A stretch of 64,000 bases of DNA from Pseudomonas tensinigenes (lineage in GTDB: Bacteria > Pseudomonadota > Gammaproteobacteria > Pseudomonadales > Pseudomonadaceae), in assembly GCF_014268445.2 (NCBI RefSeq), contig NZ_CP077089.1, forward strand, positions 3,155,501 to 3,219,500, written 5' to 3'. Shown here in pieces: positions 51,919 to 60,845 of this stretch. The position numbers were made by a program, and so were the translations under genes. Numbering within the stretch: position 1 is the first letter of the stretch; the number at the start of each line of letters is the position of its first letter. The notes under the pieces were generated by a model that was not told where the DNA came from, made no database searches, and worked only from the letters and a program-made list of their open reading frames with translations.

Positions 51919-53454
51919 TTAATGGTGAGTTAATGCGCTGATGAAGTCCGCTGCCGGCATCGGTTTGCCGAACAGGTAGCCTTGCAGAAAGTTGACGTGA
52001 TGTGCTGTCAGATAGTCGGCCTGCGCCTGAGTTTCGACACCTTCGGCCACAATACCCAAATCAAGCTTGGCCGACAGTTCGATAATGGTGTCGAGAATGT
52101 GTCGGGACAGCGCATCGATGCCGATCATGGCGACGAAACTCTGATCGATCTTGAGGAAGTCCACATTGAATTTGCGCAAGTAGCCGAGGCTCGAGTGGCC
52201 GGTGCCGAAGTCGTCAATCGCGATCTTCACGCCCAGCGCGTGCAGTTGCTCGAACAATTGCCGGGTGATGTCGGTCGGCTCGATCAATTCGCGTTCGGTC
52301 AACTCCAGTACCAGGCTGATGCTGTCGGGCGCGAACGCGGCGAGGAACGTTCGGCAGTCGTCCACCAACTCCAGGTTTTTGCAGTGGCTCGCGGTGATAT
52401 TGATGCCGATATGAAACGGCGGGGTGAACGTCGGTGACAATGGGCCTAACAGCGCTGCGGTTTGTTGCATCAGTGCGCGAGTCATCGGCACGATCAACCC
52501 CGAATGCTCGGCGAACGGAATAAACAGATCCGGGCGCACCAGACCTTCTTTGGGATGAGCCCAGCGCATCAACACTTCGGCCCCCGACCATGCCTTGCTG
52601 TCGCCATGCACCACGGGCTGAAAGTAAGGAATGAACTCGCCTGCCTCCAACGCGCGGAGCATCTCGTGGCTCGGTGACGTGGAGCGCTTCTGCAAGACAT
52701 GGCCGATGGCCCCCGATACCACGCCAAAAAAGATCAACAGACTGAACAGCGGCGGATACTCATCGGCCATGTAGCGCCAGGTTTCGCCCTCGGGAAAACC
52801 CGCAGAAACGCTGAACGCATAACGGGAGGAGTCCAAGCTGTTTTGCGCTATCGGCAACGCTGGCAGGGCGCCACTGTGCACTTTGCCGTCGGCCGACAGC
52901 CAGTTGTCGCCCACTTGCAACACCAGCAGCATGTGCCGACCGATCAGACGCAACATGTTGCTTAGATGGTAACCGTCCAGTGTTGTCAGGGCACCGCCGC
53001 GACCTTCGCTGAGCCGATAGACCAGCAGAGCGGTGTTGGGTGTCACCGGGTTGCCATTCATCAGCCACAACTTGCCCTGGTTGTAGTCGCCTGCGTTGAC
53101 GGCTTCTTTATAGTCGCCAAACAACGAGCTGCAATAGAGATTGTCGTCCCACACCAGATTGGTCGAGCGCACGAACGGGCGGCGAGTTACTTGCTCGCGT
53201 AAAGCAAGTTTGACGTTCTCACACGTCTGGCCGGCCAGTGGCAGCAATTGATGGGCGGCCTGGGCGGTGTTGTCGAGCATCAACTCGAATTGGCGCAACG
53301 CCTCTTCGGCAGTCTGTCTTGAACCTTGCTCCAGCGTGCGTTCGGCTTGCATATAAAGAATCGCGCTACCCAGCAGCACCGGAAGCAAACCGCTGAGCAG
53401 TGTAAAAACGATGCGGGTGCTGCGCTTGCGGCGGGGTCTGACGGTCAACGGCAT
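51919..53454 (-). CDS. c-di-GMP phosphodiesterase with CSS-motif sensor domain
   Basis: A 511-residue inner-membrane protein. TM1 (about 14-34), a periplasmic CSS-motif domain (about 35-235; Cys in LAGQTCENV and the YCSSLFG motif), TM2 (about 237-255), then an EAL domain (about 270-511). The EAL signature is EVL (GAEVLMRW). The metal and catalytic residues look intact: NITASH, ELTERELI, AIDDFGTGHSSL, FLKIDQSFV and AEGVETQ. CSS phosphodiesterases are regulated by periplasmic disulphide state, so redox control of c-di-GMP is likely. Confidence 0.92.
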   Translation of the reverse strand: MPLTVRPRRKRSTRIVFTLLSGLLPVLLGSAILYMQAERTLEQGSRQTAEEALRQFELMLDNTAQAAHQLLPLAGQTCENVKLALREQVTRRPFVRSTNLVWDDNLYCSSLFGDYKEAVNAGDYNQGKLWLMNGNPVTPNTALLVYRLSEGRGGALTTLDGYHLSNMLRLIGRHMLLVLQVGDNWLSADGKVHSGALPALPIAQNSLDSSRYAFSVSAGFPEGETWRYMADEYPPLFSLLIFFGVVSGAIGHVLQKRSTSPSHEMLRALEAGEFIPYFQPVVHGDSKAWSGAEVLMRWAHPKEGLVRPDLFIPFAEHSGLIVPMTRALMQQTAALLGPLSPTFTPPFHIGINITASHCKNLELVDDCRTFLAAFAPDSISLVLELTERELIEPTDITRQLFEQLHALGVKIAIDDFGTGHSSLGYLRKFNVDFLKIDQSFVAMIGIDALSRHILDTIIELSAKLDLGIVAEGVETQAQADYLTAHHVNFLQGYLFGKPMPAADFISALTHH

Positions 53455-53572
53455 GGGCGCATCCTGTCGCGATGGAGTGGGGCTCTCGAATGCAGGCCGG
53501 ATAACGGCGCGCCGCTGAAAAACACATCAGCCAGAGGGGATGATAGATGGCAGAAGGCGCCCGCGCCGCTCA

Positions 53573-54442
53573 TCAGTAGTTCATCCGCGTCGCTAATTCG
53601 ATAAAAGCCAGGGTGGCAGGGGAGGCCTGGCGCTGATCGAGGACGGCAAGTCCAACCTCGCGCGGCACGGCGGGTAACAACGGCCTTTTCACGTAACGAG
53701 GGGAGCCGCCGTCCGGCAAAGACCCTTCGGCAACAATCGTGATGGCATCGCCACGGCTGACCGTGTCGAGGGTGCTGAGCAGTTGCGAGCAGCGATACCG
53801 AATGTTCGGTTGCAAACGCGCGGCTGTGAACAGCCGCGACACCAGTTCCGCTGATCCGGCCTCGGTCAGCACGAACGGGGTGTCGCACAAGTCCGTGAGG
53901 CTCAACGCCGACCTTGCTGCCAGCGGATGGCTGATAGGGAGCAGGGCAACCATCTGATCTTCGAGCAAGGCAAACGTGTCGAAACGCTCTTCGGGCAGTA
54001 CTACGAAACCGATGTCGATCCGCCGTTCTTCCAACCATTGAGTCACTTGACGGTCCGGGCCTTCATCGATGTGCACTTCGATGCCCGGATGCGCTTCTCG
54101 ATAGCGTCGCAGAATATTGGGCAACAGTTTGATCGACGAAGTTGGCCCGAACGAGCCGATGCGCAAGGTGCCGCTTTTCATCCCGCGAGCATCGGCGGCC
54201 TCCTGGCGCAGAGTGTTGGCCAGGCCGAGCATGGCGCGGGCACGCAGCAACAATTGTTCGCCGATATCGCTGAGTTCCACTGCCGACTGGTGTCGACGCA
54301 GCAGCTCGACCCCCAGTTCCTGCTCCAGCGATTTCATTGCGTGGGACACCGCCGACTGTGAAATCCCCAACCGATGGGCCGCGAGGGTAAAGCCGCGCAG
54401 TTCGGCGACCAGCGAGAAAATCTCCAGTTGCGTAAGGGTCAT
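53573..54442 (-). CDS. LysR-family transcriptional regulator
   Basis: A 289-residue LysR regulator. The N-terminal HTH (SLVAELRGFTLAAHRLGISQSAVSHAMKSLEQELGVELL in parts) and effector-binding domain are normal. It is divergent from the DMT exporter gene with a 78-bp intergenic region that contains ATGAG-TATTTG-CTCAT (54441-54456), a likely LysR operator overlapping its own start. It probably controls that exporter. Confidence 0.9.
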   Translation of the reverse strand: MTLTQLEIFSLVAELRGFTLAAHRLGISQSAVSHAMKSLEQELGVELLRRHQSAVELSDIGEQLLLRARAMLGLANTLRQEAADARGMKSGTLRIGSFGPTSSIKLLPNILRRYREAHPGIEVHIDEGPDRQVTQWLEERRIDIGFVVLPEERFDTFALLEDQMVALLPISHPLAARSALSLTDLCDTPFVLTEAGSAELVSRLFTAARLQPNIRYRCSQLLSTLDTVSRGDAITIVAEGSLPDGGSPRYVKRPLLPAVPREVGLAVLDQRQASPATLAFIELATRMNY

Positions 54443-54456
54443 GAGTATTTGCTCAT
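54441..54456. promoter_or_regulatory. Inverted repeat at the LysR/DMT divergent promoters
   Basis: ATGAG and CTCAT with a 6-nt spacer, holding a T-N11-A pattern. It overlaps the LysR start codon, in the position of an autoregulatory LysR box. Confidence 0.5.
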
Positions 54457-54520
54457 TTTACGATGATGGGGAATGAGGTGAATGATACGGCATTCCTCAA
54501 CTTCCTAGGTCTGGAGCGTC

Positions 54521-55468
54521 ATGCGCAACGCCGAGCAGCTGCACACAATTTCATCCGACATACCCGTTTACCTGACGCTGGCGGCGGTCACCATGATCTG
54601 GGGCGGGACCTTTGTCGCCGGGCGTTTCCTGGCCGGCAGCCTGAGCCCGATGTTCGCCGCCAGCCTGCGCTTTTTGCTGGCCAGTGCAGCGTTGCTCGGC
54701 TTTTTGTGGCTGGCGCGGATCCCCTTGGCGCGGCCGACGCCCCGGCAATGGCTGCAACTGACTCTGCTGGGTTTCTTCGGGATTTTCTTCTACAACCTGT
54801 GCTTCTTTTACGGCCTGCAATACATCAACGCCTCGCGCGCCTCGTTGATCGTCGCGTTGAACCCGGCAGTGATCGGTCTGGCCTCGTGGTGGTTGTTCAA
54901 AGAGCATCTGGGCCGGATGAAAGTCGCCGGCATCGCCACCTGTATTGTCGGCGCCGGTATGGTGATCGTCAGTCGCAATCCGCAATTACTGGCTGCAACG
55001 CCCGATGCATGGATCGGTGATCTATTGATTCTCGGCTGTGTGCTGGGATGGGGCGTTTACTCGTTGTTTTCCCGTGAGCTGAATCAGACACTGGGGCCAG
55101 TGCAGACCGTGACGTACTCGATCCTGATCGGCACGTTGATGTTGTGGTTTCTGGCGGCGGTACGCGGCGAGTTGAGCTTGGGGGAGCTGAATAACCTCGG
55201 CCTGCCGCAATGGTTGAGCCTGATTTACCTCGGTGTCCTCGGCTCGGCGCTGGCCTACATCGGCTACTACGACGGCATTCGTAAAATCGGCGCGACGCGC
55301 AGCGGCGTGTTTATCGCTTTGAACCCGTTGACGGCAGTCATCCTTGGCGCGCTGTTACTGGGCGAGCAACTCACGGCGGCCATGTGCATGGGCGGAGCGC
55401 TGATCCTGAGCGGCATCTACCTGTGCAACAAACCCCTTGCAGCGGGCGCAAAAAAGCGGATTTTATAG
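54521..55468 (+). CDS. EamA/DMT-superfamily exporter
   Basis: A 315-residue inner-membrane transporter with about ten hydrophobic segments and two EamA repeats (GGTFVAGRFLAGSLSPMFAASLRFLLA and LGSALAYIGYYDGIRKIGATRSGVF, read in parts). Members export amino acids or metabolites; the substrate cannot be told. The start is ATG at 54521. Expression is probably set by the divergent LysR regulator. Confidence 0.88.
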   Translation: MRNAEQLHTISSDIPVYLTLAAVTMIWGGTFVAGRFLAGSLSPMFAASLRFLLASAALLGFLWLARIPLARPTPRQWLQLTLLGFFGIFFYNLCFFYGLQYINASRASLIVALNPAVIGLASWWLFKEHLGRMKVAGIATCIVGAGMVIVSRNPQLLAATPDAWIGDLLILGCVLGWGVYSLFSRELNQTLGPVQTVTYSILIGTLMLWFLAAVRGELSLGELNNLGLPQWLSLIYLGVLGSALAYIGYYDGIRKIGATRSGVFIALNPLTAVILGALLLGEQLTAAMCMGGALILSGIYLCNKPLAAGAKKRIL

Positions 55469-55712
55469 AGAGAGCAGACAAGCCTATTTACGCTGTGTAG
55501 AATCGGTTTACGCATACAATAATAATCGTCTTCTGGCAGCAGAAGCCTCGCCCGCAAGAGCCTTGGGTCGACAATGAAGATATTCGGGTTTCAACTGATC
55601 TACGGTGACTTCCTCGCCCGCAGTGTGCGTGGCATCTCCTGTGCGCCACCCACCGACCTCGCAGACTGACAAATAACCCAGGTTAATTTGATAAGAATGA
55701 TGAGGCGTCACC

Positions 55713-56789
55713 ATGACAGATTTATACGAAAACCCAATGGGCCTGATGGGCTTTGAATTCATCGAGCTCGCATCGCCGGTACCGGGCACCCTGGAGCCGA
55801 TCTTCGAGATCATGGGCTTCACCAAAGTCGCCACCCACCGTTCCAAGAACGTACACCTGTACCGTCAGGGCGCGATCAATCTGATCCTCAACAACGAACC
55901 GAACAGCGTCGCCTCGTACTTCGCTGCCGAGCACGGCCCTTCGGTGTGCGGCATGGCGTTCCGCGTCAAGGATTCGCAAAAAGCCTACAATCGCGCACTG
56001 GAACTCGGCGCTCAGCCGATTCATATCGAAACCGGTCCGATGGAGCTGAACCTGCCGGCAATCAAAGGCATCGGCGGCGCGCCGCTGTACCTGATCGACC
56101 GTTTCGGCGAAGGCAGCTCGATCTACGACATCGACTTCGTGTTTATCGAAGGCGTTGATCGCAACCCGGTCGGTGCCGGCCTGAAGATCATCGACCACCT
56201 GACGCACAACGTGTATCGCGGTCGCATGGCCTACTGGGCGAACTTCTACGAGAAGCTGTTCAACTTCCGCGAGATCCGTTACTTCGATATCAAGGGCGAA
56301 TACACCGGCCTGACCTCGAAAGCGATGACCGCACCGGACGGCATGATCCGCATCCCGCTGAACGAAGAATCGTCCAAGGGCGCGGGCCAGATCGAAGAGT
56401 TCCTGATGCAGTTCAACGGCGAGGGCATCCAGCACGTGGCGTTCCTCACTGACGACCTGATCAAGACCTGGGATCAACTGAAGAAGATCGGCATGCGCTT
56501 CATGACCGCGCCGCCGGATACCTACTACGAAATGCTCGAAGGCCGTCTGCCGAACCACGGCGAGCCAGTTGATCAGCTGCAATCGCGGGGCATCCTGCTC
56601 GACGGCGCCTCGGAGCAGGGCGACAAGCGTCTGCTGCTGCAGATTTTTTCGGAAACCCTGATGGGCCCGGTGTTCTTCGAGTTCATCCAGCGTAAAGGCG
56701 ATGATGGTTTCGGCGAAGGCAACTTCAAGGCCTTGTTCGAATCGATCGAGCGTGACCAAGTGCGTCGCGGTGTACTCGCAACCGAGTAA
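55713..56789 (+). CDS. hpd: 4-hydroxyphenylpyruvate dioxygenase
   Basis: Hpd converts 4-hydroxyphenylpyruvate to homogentisate in tyrosine degradation and feeds pyomelanin. The 358-residue VOC-fold protein has [27 protein letters not shown] (iron His), [12 protein letters not shown] (second His) and [21 protein letters not shown] (iron Glu) in the usual order. ATG at 55713 has AGGCG nine bases upstream. No hmg or maiA gene is adjacent. A terminator follows. Confidence 0.97.
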   Translation: MTDLYENPMGLMGFEFIELASPVPGTLEPIFEIMGFTKVATHRSKNVHLYRQGAINLILNNEPNSVASYFAAEHGPSVCGMAFRVKDSQKAYNRALELGAQPIHIETGPMELNLPAIKGIGGAPLYLIDRFGEGSSIYDIDFVFIEGVDRNPVGAGLKIIDHLTHNVYRGRMAYWANFYEKLFNFREIRYFDIKGEYTGLTSKAMTAPDGMIRIPLNEESSKGAGQIEEFLMQFNGEGIQHVAFLTDDLIKTWDQLKKIGMRFMTAPPDTYYEMLEGRLPNHGEPVDQLQSRGILLDGASEQGDKRLLLQIFSETLMGPVFFEFIQRKGDDGFGEGNFKALFESIERDQVRRGVLATE

Positions 56790-56805
56790 TCCGCCACTGA
56801 ACTGA

Positions 56806-56846
56806 AAAAATCCCGGCCTGCAGAGATGCAGTGCCGGGATTTTTTT
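56806..56846 (+). terminator. Terminator after hpd
   Basis: AAAAATCCCGGC (56806-56817) and GCCGGGATTTTT (56833-56844), followed by more T. Confidence 0.9.
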
Positions 56847-56850
56847 TAAG

Positions 56851-56946
56851 ATCAAAAGATCGTCCGATCGCGGCCCGAGCCTTCGGCAGCTCCTACATTT
56901 GCAATGCATTTACCTGTAGGAGCTGCCGCAGGCTGCGATCTTTTGC
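56851..56946. repeat. Inverted REP doublet
   Basis: The right unit (56917-56944) is the common P. fluorescens REP GTAGGAGCTGCCGCAGG-CTGCGATC. The left unit (56851-56896) carries the inverted GGCAGCTCCTAC with a diverged tail. Head-to-head REP pairs of this kind are scattered through these genomes. Confidence 0.88.
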
Positions 56947-56948
56947 TT

Positions 56949-57830
56949 TTAAGGGCGGCGTTGCCGCATCAGGTGTTTGAAGCCTTCAAAGACCAGCACC
57001 ACAACCGCCAGCCAGATCGGAATGTATGTCAGCCATTCCCCGGACTTGATGCTCTCACCGAGCAACAACGCCACACCCAGCAACAGCACCGGCTCAACAT
57101 AACTCAACAGGCCAAACAAACTGAACGGCAGCAAACGGCTGGCAATGATGTACACCACCAACGCCGAAGCACTGATCAATCCAAGCAATGGAATCAGCCA
57201 CATCAGCCCCGGATATTGATCGAACACGGCCATGCCTTGTTCGCCGCCCTGCACGAACCAGTACGCGACCGGCAACATCAGGGTCATGTCGACCCACAGG
57301 CCGCCGAGGTTGTCGGTTTTCAGGAATTTGCGCAGCACGAAATACAGCGGGTAGCCCACCACGACCACCAGCGTCGCCCAGGAAAAGCCGCCGACCTGAT
57401 ACAGCTCATTGAGCACGCCCAGGCTGGCGAAAAACACCGCGACTTTTTGCAGATACGACAGGCTCTCACCGTAGGCAATACGCCCGGTCAGCACCATCGC
57501 CAGTGGCAGCAGGAAGTAGCCCAGCGAAACATCGAGGCTGTAGCCGTTGAGCGGCGCCCACATGAACAGCCACAATTGCACACCGAGCAGGGCCGCCGAA
57601 ACGATCAGGCCTGCGATCAATTTCGGCTTTGCCGCCATCAGCCGAACCAGCTCCAGCACCCGCCGCCATTCCCCGGACACCAGCATGAACACGGTCATGC
57701 ACGGAACGGTCAGTAGCATCCGCCAGCCAAAGATCTCCACGCCACTCAACGGCGTGAGCAACGAAGTGTAGTAATACATGACGGCAAACAGCACCGAGGC
57801 TGAAACCGATAGAGCGATACCTTTAGACAA
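56949..57830 (-). CDS. rarD: RarD-type EamA permease
   Basis: A 293-residue inner-membrane protein with about ten spans (LSVSASVLFAVMYYYTSLL at the start, VSLGYFLLPLAMVLTGRI, LPFSLFGLLSYVEPVLLLGVALLLGE in parts). The sequence style and length match RarD, first named for chloramphenicol sensitivity in E. coli; the transported compound is unknown. The C-terminal end overlaps the REP doublet boundary. Confidence 0.85.
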   Translation of the reverse strand: MSKGIALSVSASVLFAVMYYYTSLLTPLSGVEIFGWRMLLTVPCMTVFMLVSGEWRRVLELVRLMAAKPKLIAGLIVSAALLGVQLWLFMWAPLNGYSLDVSLGYFLLPLAMVLTGRIAYGESLSYLQKVAVFFASLGVLNELYQVGGFSWATLVVVVGYPLYFVLRKFLKTDNLGGLWVDMTLMLPVAYWFVQGGEQGMAVFDQYPGLMWLIPLLGLISASALVVYIIASRLLPFSLFGLLSYVEPVLLLGVALLLGESIKSGEWLTYIPIWLAVVVLVFEGFKHLMRQRRP

Positions 57831-57942
57831 ACTGTCCTCGCGGGTTGATGGTCAAACGGGGCGCGAAGGATACGTGGTTTTTGTGCTGAATATTGGCCAA
57901 GTGGTCAATATTCCCCACATCCTGAAGATAAGCACAAAACCT

Positions 57943-58030
57943 GTGGGAGCGAGCCTGCTCGCGAAAGCGGTGTGCCAGACAACGCAGATGTTGAATGTGC
58001 CGGCCTCTTCGCGAGCAGGCTCGCTCTACA
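57943..58030. repeat. Inverted REP pair (GGGAGCGAGC type)
   Basis: Arms GTGGGAGCGAGCCTGCTCGC and the inverted GCGAGCAGGCTCGCTCTAC surround a short AT-poor spacer. It lies between the rarD-like and aldo/keto reductase genes, both minus strand. Confidence 0.88.
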
Positions 58031-58063
58031 ATGGATTTGTATTGCGCCCCCAATCTGCTTACT

Positions 58064-59077
58064 TCAAGCCGAACGCGGTTTACGCCCAGACACAAAATGA
58101 CTCACATCGTTGAACCCGGGTGTCGATGAATGCCCCGGTGTTACCAGCGAATCGATAAACGCCTCATCCTCAGCCGTAATCTTCACCGTTTGCGCCAGGG
58201 TGTACGCATCCCATTGCGCCTCAGTGCGCGGCCCGACAATCGCCGATGTGACCGCGCCGTTGTTCAACACCCAGGCAATCGCAAACTCGACCATGCCGAC
58301 CCCGCGTTGCTCAGTGTATTGCTGAATCTGCTGGGCAATGCGCAGCGACTCCACGCGCCACTCGGTTTCCAGAATGCGCTTGTCCTGACGCCCGGCGCGG
58401 CTGTTCGCGTCCGGTGTCGCGTCCGGCGCGTACTTGCCACTGAGCACGCCACGGGCCAGCGGACTGTAAGGCACCACGCCAAGGCCATAGGTTTGCGCGG
58501 CCGTGATCTGTTCGGTCTCGGCCTGACGGTTGACGATGTTGTACAACGGCTGACTGATCACCGGACGGTCAACGCCGAGTTTATCGGCGATGCGAATCAC
58601 CTCGGCAATCCGCCAGCCGCGATAGTTCGACAAACCCCAATAGCGGATCTTGCCCTGACGAATCAGATCGCCAATCGCCGACACACTCACTTCAAGCGGC
58701 GTGTTGTGGTCTTCACGGTGCAGGTAATAGATGTCGAGATAGTCAGTACCGAGCCGGGTCAGACTGGCATCGATGCCATTGAAGATGTGTTTGCGGCTCA
58801 AACCGCTGCGATTCGGCACACCGTCCACCGGGCCGAAACCGACCTTGGTCGCCAGCACCCACTCATGCCGATGCCGGGCAATCGCTTCACCGACGATCTC
58901 TTCGGAACGGCCGTTGGTGTAGACGTCGGCGGTGTCGATGAAATTGATTCCCTGATCCCAGGCCTTGTTGATGATGCGCAGTGAATCTTCGGCGCTGGTC
59001 TGCTCGCCAAACATCATCGTGCCGAGGGTGAGGGTGGACACCTGTAACCCTGAGTGACCGAGTGTGCGAAAGCTCAT
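58064..59077 (-). CDS. Aldo/keto reductase
   Basis: A 337-residue NADPH-dependent reductase with the (beta/alpha)8 fold. The catalytic tetrad is visible in FIDTADVYTNGRSEEIVGEA (Asp, Tyr), VLATKVGFG (Lys) and YYLHREDHNTP (His). YSPLARGVLSGKYAP is typical. The likely natural substrates are aldehydes or 2-oxo acids, not known here. It lies 68 bp downstream of a LysR gene on the same strand and may be in its unit. Confidence 0.9.
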   Translation of the reverse strand: MSFRTLGHSGLQVSTLTLGTMMFGEQTSAEDSLRIINKAWDQGINFIDTADVYTNGRSEEIVGEAIARHRHEWVLATKVGFGPVDGVPNRSGLSRKHIFNGIDASLTRLGTDYLDIYYLHREDHNTPLEVSVSAIGDLIRQGKIRYWGLSNYRGWRIAEVIRIADKLGVDRPVISQPLYNIVNRQAETEQITAAQTYGLGVVPYSPLARGVLSGKYAPDATPDANSRAGRQDKRILETEWRVESLRIAQQIQQYTEQRGVGMVEFAIAWVLNNGAVTSAIVGPRTEAQWDAYTLAQTVKITAEDEAFIDSLVTPGHSSTPGFNDVSHFVSGRKPRSA

Positions 59078-59145
59078 GCCGAAATCCTTTTGTCGGTGGG
59101 AAAGGGTTAATCAAATACCAGAAGCGTGCGATGCGGCAAAGTGAA

Positions 59146-60045
59146 TTATTGGCTCAATTCTGCGCAACGTTCTTGCAGAAACGCCTGCAACACCCTGACC
59201 CGTTCAGACACTTGAACCCGATGCGGACACAGCAAATTGAACGGCACGTTTTCACCTTGCCAATCATCGAACAACGTTACCAAGCGCCCGGCGCGGACGT
59301 CTTGGGCAATGTCGAGCCAAGCCTTGTACGCGATGCCATGCCCGGCCAGCGCCCAGCGGCGGGCGACTTCACCGTCGTCGCTGAGGTAGTCGCCGTGGAC
59401 TTCCACTTCCTGCGTTTCAGCGCCGCGACTGAAGCGCCAGCTGTTGTAGGGCCGGCCATTGCGCAGGTAGAGCAGGGCGCTGTGCCCGGACAATTCACCG
59501 GGATGTTGCGGGGTGCCATGGCGCGCCAGATAGTCAGGGCTGGCGCAGGCGACGCGGCGGTGTTGCGGCAGAATCGGCAATGCTACCAGCGTCGAATCGC
59601 TCGGTACGCCAAAGCGCAGCGCTACATCGACGGTCTCGCGAAACAGATCGGCGTGCCGGTCGTTGAGCAACAATTGCAGTTGAATGTTCGGATGTTCACG
59701 CTTGAAATCGTCGAGCCACGGTAACAACACATTGCGCCCGAAGTCCGACGGCGCAGCCATTTGCAACACGCCGCTCAGCCCTTCGCTTTGCTGCTTGAGT
59801 GCCTGTTCGCCCTCGGCTAGCGCCGCCAGTGCCAGGCGCACGCTTTCAAGATAACGCCGACCTTCTTCAGTCAGACGAATGCTGCGGGTGGAGCGTGCGA
59901 ACAAACGGATACCGAGGCGGGTTTCCAAGCGTTTCAACGCAATACTGGCGGCGGCTGGCGTCAGCTCCAGCGCGCGAGCAGCGGCGGAAATGCTGCCAGC
60001 ATCGGCGACACGAACGAAGATCTCCAGATCGAGAATCGAGCTCAT
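59146..60045 (-). CDS. LysR-family transcriptional regulator
   Basis: A 299-residue LysR regulator with N-terminal HTH (FVRVADAGSISAAARALELTPAAASIALKRLETRLGIRLF in parts, then STRSIRLTEEG). The start is ATG at 60045 with AAGGAT nine bases upstream; the frame extends to 60117. It is divergent from the VOC protein gene (98 bp between starts) and upstream of the aldo/keto reductase gene, so it probably controls one or both. Confidence 0.9.
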   Translation of the reverse strand: MSSILDLEIFVRVADAGSISAAARALELTPAAASIALKRLETRLGIRLFARSTRSIRLTEEGRRYLESVRLALAALAEGEQALKQQSEGLSGVLQMAAPSDFGRNVLLPWLDDFKREHPNIQLQLLLNDRHADLFRETVDVALRFGVPSDSTLVALPILPQHRRVACASPDYLARHGTPQHPGELSGHSALLYLRNGRPYNSWRFSRGAETQEVEVHGDYLSDDGEVARRWALAGHGIAYKAWLDIAQDVRAGRLVTLFDDWQGENVPFNLLCPHRVQVSERVRVLQAFLQERCAELSQ

Positions 60046-60143
60046 TGCTAAAAATCCTTTAAAGATCTTTGCTTTTTTGCGGGATTTTTTCGTGATTGGC
60101 AAGGTTGGATACTGCAATCAATCAACTATCGCAGGAGAGGCGC

Positions 60144-60512
60144 ATGAGCTGGACATTCGATCATCTGGCGTTCAATACCGCTGACGGGCAGACCTTGCAG
60201 GAAGATTTCGCCAAGTTGCTCGGGTTGAAGCCGGGCCGTCGGCCGCCGTTTCCGTTCCCCGGGCGTTGGCTGTATCAGGATGAACACGCCGTGGTGCATG
60301 TGATTGAGCGGCCGTTGCCCGATGACACGGAATTGAGCCACATCGCGTTTCGTACCGATGAGCCGGCGGAAACGGTGTTGCAGCGGGTGCGTGACAGTGG
60401 ATTGCCGTATCAACTGGCGCAGGTGCCGGGTGAGGGGATTGCGCAGATTTTCGTGCAGATGCCGGGTGGTCTGGTGATTGAGCTGGACGCCAAAGCACAG
60501 CCCTCACCCTAA
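60144..60512 (+). CDS. VOC-family protein
   Basis: A 122-residue single-domain vicinal-oxygen-chelate protein (MSWTFDHLAFNTADG ... HVIERPLPDDTELSHIAFRT ... VFQMPGGLVIELD-type end) with His/Glu positions for a metal. Functions range from glyoxalase to resistance proteins, and none is assigned. ATG at 60144 has GGAGAG seven bases upstream. Confidence 0.85.
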   Translation: MSWTFDHLAFNTADGQTLQEDFAKLLGLKPGRRPPFPFPGRWLYQDEHAVVHVIERPLPDDTELSHIAFRTDEPAETVLQRVRDSGLPYQLAQVPGEGIAQIFVQMPGGLVIELDAKAQPSP

Positions 60513-60760
60513 CCCTCTCCCAGAGGGAGAGGGGACTGACCGAGGTGTTTGAACGAGGTACACCGACGTGCAATACCGAGTCGAACTCAAGTCTTGAAAA
60601 GCACCAAAATCGGCTCCCTTCTCCCGAGTCGAACTCAGGTCTTGAAAAGCACCAAAATCGGCTCCCTTTTCCCGAGTCGAACTCAACTCTTGAAGAGCAC
60701 TGCAATCGGCTCCCTTTCCCCCTCGCCCCCCTGGGGGAGAGGGCTGGGGTGAGGGGGAAA
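60503..60760. repeat. Composite repeat with CCCTCACCC-type ends and three 48-bp units
   Basis: The left end is CCCTCACCCTAACCCTCTCC, the right end GGGAGAGGGCTGGGGTGAGG, inverted as in the element at 49.6 kb. Inside are three tandem 48-bp units (60576, 60624, 60672), beginning CCGAGTCGAACTCA and ending ATCGGCTCCCTT; units 1 and 2 differ at few positions. 48 is a multiple of three, so the minus-strand frame yields a 16-residue repeat by chance. The start of the element overlaps the end of the VOC gene. Confidence 0.8.
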
Positions 60761-60805
60761 AGATCTACAGAACACCACAAAACCCAAGTCGAAACCCCAA
60801 TAAAA

Positions 60806-60829
60806 AACGGCCCAGAAAAGGGCCGTTCT
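60806..60829 (-). terminator. Terminator after the MFS gene
   Basis: AACGGCC and GGCCGTT around a 7-8-nt loop; on the minus strand TTTTTT follows. Confidence 0.8.
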
Positions 60830-60845
60830 CCTGTGCATCAAAACC

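Noticed and set aside
56851..58030. REP units as possible CRISPR repeats
   Set aside because: They occur as inverted pairs without regular spacers and match known Pseudomonas REP types; no cas genes are present.
60504..60686. Minus-strand frame with a perfect 16-residue repeat
   Set aside because: The period comes from the 48-bp DNA repeat; there is no ribosome site and the frame also crosses the repeat ends.
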